Origin: Firmicutes bacterium CAG:822
GTDB taxonomy: Bacteria; Bacillota_I; Bacilli_A; RF39; UBA660
Direction of reading: 5' to 3'
Assembly: GCA_000432855.1 (NCBI GenBank)
Contig: HF990864.1
Location: 1-24,144, forward strand
DNA length: 24,144 nucleotides
The notes below the pieces were generated by a model, which saw only the letters and a program-made list of their open reading frames with translations, searched no databases and was not told the origin of the DNA. The translations under genes and the position numbers were made by a program. Positions 21,209 to 24,144 of this stretch are shown one piece after another. Position 1 is the stretch's first letter. Each line of letters opens with the position of its first letter.

Positions 21209-22201
21209 ATGCTTATATTAACCAAATCAATTATGGCGATGATGATAGGTTTTATTCTAGCAGCTATAACTGGATTAATCATTATTCCTCTTCTAAAAAA
21301 GCTTCACGCCTCACAGAGTTTAAGTATTTACCTGCGAAAAGCTCATTCTTCCAAAGTTGGCACACCGACCATGGGTGGTTTAATCTTTATCATTCCAACT
21401 ATATTGATAACCATAATCTTTTTATATTTAAAAAAAATAGAAATAACTTATACTTTGATTATTATTATTTTCACCTTCCTAAGTTATGCGATTATTGGTT
21501 TCATCGACGATTATTTAATTATTAAAAAACATGACAATAAAGGTTTGACTAAAAGTCAAAAATTTACCTTGCAAGTAATAGTAGCTATCATATTTTTCTA
21601 TCTTTTTATGAGGTCTGGAAGTGAACCGCTTCTTTGGGTTCATAGTTTGAATTTTAAATTAGATATTGGTTGGCTATATGGGGTATTTATTTTATTTGTT
21701 TTAGTAGCTAGTAGTAATGCCGTAAATTTAACTGATGGCCTCGATGGTTTAGCTGGAGGGCTTTCTGTTATTGCCTTTTTAACCTTTGGTATTATCTCTT
21801 GGAATACTGGTTGGCTTTTGGGTTATGAAGATATTGCCATATTTGCTTTCACCCTAGTTGGATCTTTATTAGGTTTCTTACTTTTTAATACGAGCAAAGC
21901 CAAAGTTTTCATGGGTGATACCGGATCTCTTGCTTTAGGAGCAACTTTAGGCGCTTATGCCATTACGACAAGACATGAATTATTGTTAGTAGTTATTGGA
22001 TTAGTTTTTGTTTTAGAAACACTTAGTTGTGTGATTCAAATAGTAGTATATAAATTAACCAAAAAAAGAGTATTCCCAATGACCCCAATTCATCACACCT
22101 TTGAAAAACTAGGTATGAAAGAAACCGATATTGTTAAACTATTTTGGACTATTGGTCTAATTGCTTCGATGTTCGCTTTAGTGTATGGGGTGTGGTTATG
22201 A
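21209..22201 (+). CDS. mraY: Phospho-N-acetylmuramoyl-pentapeptide-transferase MraY
   Basis: MraY (330 aa, about ten membrane helices) transfers phospho-MurNAc-pentapeptide from UDP to undecaprenyl phosphate, forming lipid I. Motifs: KVGTPTMGGLIF (about 50-61), the catalytic Asp pair in GFIDDYLIIKKHDNKGL, NAVNLTDGLDGLAGG, and VFMGDTGSLALG with the third catalytic Asp. The loop usually written PIHHHFE reads PIHHTFEKLG, so the last His of the triad is Thr. AGAGGTGAT precedes the ATG. The stop overlaps the ftsW start as ATGA. In most Firmicutes murE and murD flank mraY; both are absent here. Confidence 0.95.
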   Translation: MLILTKSIMAMMIGFILAAITGLIIIPLLKKLHASQSLSIYLRKAHSSKVGTPTMGGLIFIIPTILITIIFLYLKKIEITYTLIIIIFTFLSYAIIGFIDDYLIIKKHDNKGLTKSQKFTLQVIVAIIFFYLFMRSGSEPLLWVHSLNFKLDIGWLYGVFILFVLVASSNAVNLTDGLDGLAGGLSVIAFLTFGIISWNTGWLLGYEDIAIFAFTLVGSLLGFLLFNTSKAKVFMGDTGSLALGATLGAYAITTRHELLLVVIGLVFVLETLSCVIQIVVYKLTKKRVFPMTPIHHTFEKLGMKETDIVKLFWTIGLIASMFALVYGVWL

Positions 22202-23280
22202 AAAAATTTAATTTAAGTCTATTTATAAGTGTCATAGTTTTATCACTATTTGGACTTTTAATGGTCTATTCATCATCTAGCGTATGGGCGGAATATAAAT
22301 TCTCTGATCCTTTCAAATACGTTAAAAACCAAGGAATATTCTTAATATTGGGTATTATAATCATGTATATAGTAAGCAAAATAGATTATAAAAATTACTA
22401 TAAATATTCCAGTAAAATCTTTTTAATTTGTTTTACACTTATCATTCTAGTACTATTTGTCGGTACCGAAAGAAATGGCAGTAAAAGTTGGTTTGGAATT
22501 GGTTCATTTGGTATTCAACCTAGTGAATTTATGAAACTCGCCATGATTATCTTCACAAGTAAATATCTATATAATAATCGTAAAGACATTGGTAATATTA
22601 AAAAAGGTGTTATGCCTATTATAGGCCTAACTTTAATTATCTTTTTACTGATTATGTTGCAACCAGATTTTGGAACCGGTGTCATTTTAGTTATGGGAGT
22701 AATTGGCTTACTTTTTGTAGGTGGTGTTGATTTAAAATTTTTCTTAAAAATAGGTATTTTAGGTGTTGTTGGAATTGTCGGTTTAATAATTGCTGCTCCA
22801 TATAGATTAAAAAGAATTCTATCATTTTTAAATCCATGGAGTGATCCATTAGGTAGTGGTTTTCAAATCATTCAATCACTATACGCCATTGGACCTGGTG
22901 GTCTATTTGGATATGGGCTTGGTGGCTCTAGACAAAAACATTTCTATCTTCCAGAACCCCAAACCGATTTCATTTTTTCTATAATTAGTGAGGAATTTGG
23001 TTTTATGGGCGTCTTAATTGTATCTAGTCTATTTGCTTTTATTATCTACGAATCCATTAAAATAGCTTTAAAATGTGAAGATTTATTTGGAAAATATCTA
23101 GCTTTTGGTATTATATTTATGTTGGGGTTTCAAGCAGTTCTAAATCTAAGTGTTGTTATTGGCTTAATTCCTGTCACAGGAGTAACGTTGCCATTCCTAT
23201 CTTATGGAGGCTCTAGTTTGCTTATCACCTTAGCTTCCATGGGTATTATTTTAAATATATCTAGACACACAAAACAATGA
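22198..23280 (+). CDS. ftsW: Lipid II polymerase of the FtsW/SpoVE family
   Basis: The 360-aa SEDS glycosyltransferase polymerises lipid II into glycan strands together with a class B PBP. About ten helices and the family motifs are visible: GRNGSKSW-type text (RNGSKSWFGIGSFGIQPSEF), QPDFGTGVIL with the essential Asp, LYAIGPGGLFGYGLGGSRQK, PEPQTDFIFSIISEEFGF and GVTLPFLSYGGSSL. The last motifs and the cluster position favour FtsW/SpoVE over RodA. ATG 22198 overlaps the mraY stop; a GGGGTG stretch (about 22187-22192) can serve as its site. The longer in-frame start at 22144 lies inside mraY and lacks support. A terminator begins inside its last codons, so the cluster ends here without murG, ftsQ or ftsZ. 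Confidence 0.94.
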   Translation: MKKFNLSLFISVIVLSLFGLLMVYSSSSVWAEYKFSDPFKYVKNQGIFLILGIIIMYIVSKIDYKNYYKYSSKIFLICFTLIILVLFVGTERNGSKSWFGIGSFGIQPSEFMKLAMIIFTSKYLYNNRKDIGNIKKGVMPIIGLTLIIFLLIMLQPDFGTGVILVMGVIGLLFVGGVDLKFFLKIGILGVVGIVGLIIAAPYRLKRILSFLNPWSDPLGSGFQIIQSLYAIGPGGLFGYGLGGSRQKHFYLPEPQTDFIFSIISEEFGFMGVLIVSSLFAFIIYESIKIALKCEDLFGKYLAFGIIFMLGFQAVLNLSVVIGLIPVTGVTLPFLSYGGSSLLITLASMGIILNISRHTKQ

Positions 23281-23300
23281 GAATTTACTCATTGTTTTTT
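23271..23300 (+). terminator. Terminator overlapping the ftsW stop codon
   Basis: AAAACAATGAG (23271-23281) pairs with CTCATTGTTTT (23288-23298) around a 6-nt loop, ending in a T run. The ftsW stop (23278-23280) lies in the left arm. Confidence 0.85.
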
Positions 23301-23356
23301 AAAATAAAAAGGATTTTGTCTCTAAAAATCGTATATTAATATAAGAGGTGATTTAT

Positions 23357-24144
23357 ATTAATTACTATAATGAAATAAAAGAAACTTTAATCAAAAATGA
23401 AGTTTATAAAAGAATTAAAGACTATTCTAAAAATAAAAGTGATTTAAATGCTTACTTTGAAGTAGGTAGATTAATAGTTGAAGCCCAAGGCGGAGAAAAA
23501 CGAGCTAAATATGGGAATAAGTTAATTAAAGAGTATTCTGACAAATTAACTAAAGAATTAGGAAAAGGATATGATGTATCTAATTTAAAACGAATGCGAC
23601 AATTTTATTTGCTATTTCAAAAAAGTGGCGCATTGCGCCACCAATCTTACAATTTATCTTGGACACATTATAGATATTTATTACCTTTAAATGATGTGAA
23701 TGCAATTGAATATTATATCAATGTTTCATTATTACAAAATCTTTCTTATAGAGAGTTAAGAAAAAAAATAAAATCAAAAGAATATGAAAGAATAGGATAC
23801 AAAGAGGAACTAGAAAAACCTAAAATAAACACCTTTATTAAAAATCCAATTATTATCAAAACTCATAACCCAAGTGAAAAATTAAGTGAATATGCCTTAC
23901 ATTAATCAATATTAGAAAATATAGAAGATTTTTTAAAAGAACTAGGCATTGGCTTTTTGTATGCAGGTAGTGAAATAAAAATTAAAATAGGTGATAGATA
24001 TAATTATATTGACTTCCTACTTTTTAACGTTAAATTCAATTGCTATGTTGTGATAGAACTAAAAGTAACTGAATTTAAAGCTGAATATATTGGACAAATC
24101 ACAAAATATATAAATTATATTGATAAGAAAATCAAAGAGTCATT
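23357..24144 (+). pseudogene. DUF1016/YhcG-type PD-(D/E)XK nuclease gene, start lost and in-frame stop; runs off the window
   Basis: The N-terminal DUF1016 domain is clear: NYYNEIKETLIKNEVYKRIK, YFEVGRLIVEAQ, LTKELGKGYDVSNLKRMRQF and LSWTHYRYLLPL. TAA at 23903-23905 stops the frame after YALH. The same frame then continues with SILENIEDFLKELGIGF, GDRYNYIDFLLF and CYVVIELKVTEFK, which carry the D...ExK nuclease signature. Thus a single nonsense codon (perhaps CAA to TAA) separates the domains. The position of the usual MNYYNEI start is ATT (23357) after AGAGGTGAT; only a GTG inside that site is otherwise available. The family occurs beside restriction-modification and defence genes. The 3' end is outside the window, so further lesions cannot be judged. 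Confidence 0.82.
23625..23641. repeat. GC-rich perfect palindrome inside the DUF1016 gene
   Basis: GTGGCGC (23625-23631), ATT, GCGCCAC (23635-23641): a perfect 7-bp stem with a 3-nt loop, almost all G and C in a very AT-rich sequence. It encodes part of SGALRHQ just before the conserved LSWTHY motif. Confidence 0.75.

Noticed and set aside
22144..22197. Longer FtsW starting inside mraY
   Set aside because: The extra residues are the overlapping mraY sequence in another frame; ATG 22198 gives the usual ATGA coupling and a normal N-terminus.
23903..23905. Reassignment of TAA as a sense codon
   Set aside because: TAA ends many intact genes in this window (for example mraY-neighbour cls, capA-like and rsmH), so a simple nonsense change is the better reading.

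Overview
The window comes from an AT-rich, walled, Gram-positive-type bacterium of the Bacilli / RF39-like (Mycoplasmatota-neighbour) kind. The signs are low-GC codon use, strong AAGGAG or AGGTGAT ribosome-binding sites, Bacillus-type endonuclease MutL, an MraZ-led division operon, two PASTA-bearing class B PBPs, and small gut-Firmicute families (superoxide reductase, CmpB, CapA, BspA-type surface protein). TAA, TAG and TGA all end genes, so nothing suggests a variant code. The lineage is inferred from gene content only.

Left part (1-7750): a promoter-to-terminator unit without an ORF (about 79-383, candidate ncRNA), superoxide reductase, a lone phage holin, tRNA-Thr(CGT) on the minus strand, and a MacB-type ABC exporter whose permease is split by a frameshift and whose ATPase has no normal start codon. 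Then comes a tight operon of mutL, a cysteine desulfurase and a secreted thioredoxin-fold/polytopic membrane protein.

Accessory part (7750-11120): a small unknown gene behind a promoter embedded in an inverted repeat; an IS1182-like insertion that sits at a terminator hairpin and is flanked by two exact copies of it; a small XRE-like regulator gene; and, divergently, a BspA-like surface protein gene that ends abruptly at a perfect 18-bp inverted repeat. The divergent control region carries a duplicated 15-bp palindrome and a second AT-rich palindrome.

Division and wall part (11120-23300): mraZ (with four operator repeats at exact 10-bp spacing), rsmH, ftsL-like and a PASTA PBP form the first half of a dcw cluster. 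It is interrupted by a decayed Rpn-type nuclease tail, a CmpB-family membrane gene on the minus strand and a cls-lipoprotein-capA operon, whose two divergent promoters share overlapping -35 boxes. The cluster resumes with a second PASTA PBP, mraY and ftsW; murE, murD and murG are not present here. MraZ would control the first half, while the second half makes lipid I (MraY), polymerises lipid II (FtsW) and crosslinks it (PBP).

Right end (23300-24144): a DUF1016/YhcG-type PD-(D/E)XK nuclease gene that lost its ATG and has an in-frame stop, running off the window. Intrinsic terminators repeatedly overlap gene ends. The most interesting items are the hairpin-duplicating IS, the orphan transcription unit at 79-383, the palindromic control region at 10058-10170 with its truncated surface protein, and the cluster of decaying genes.
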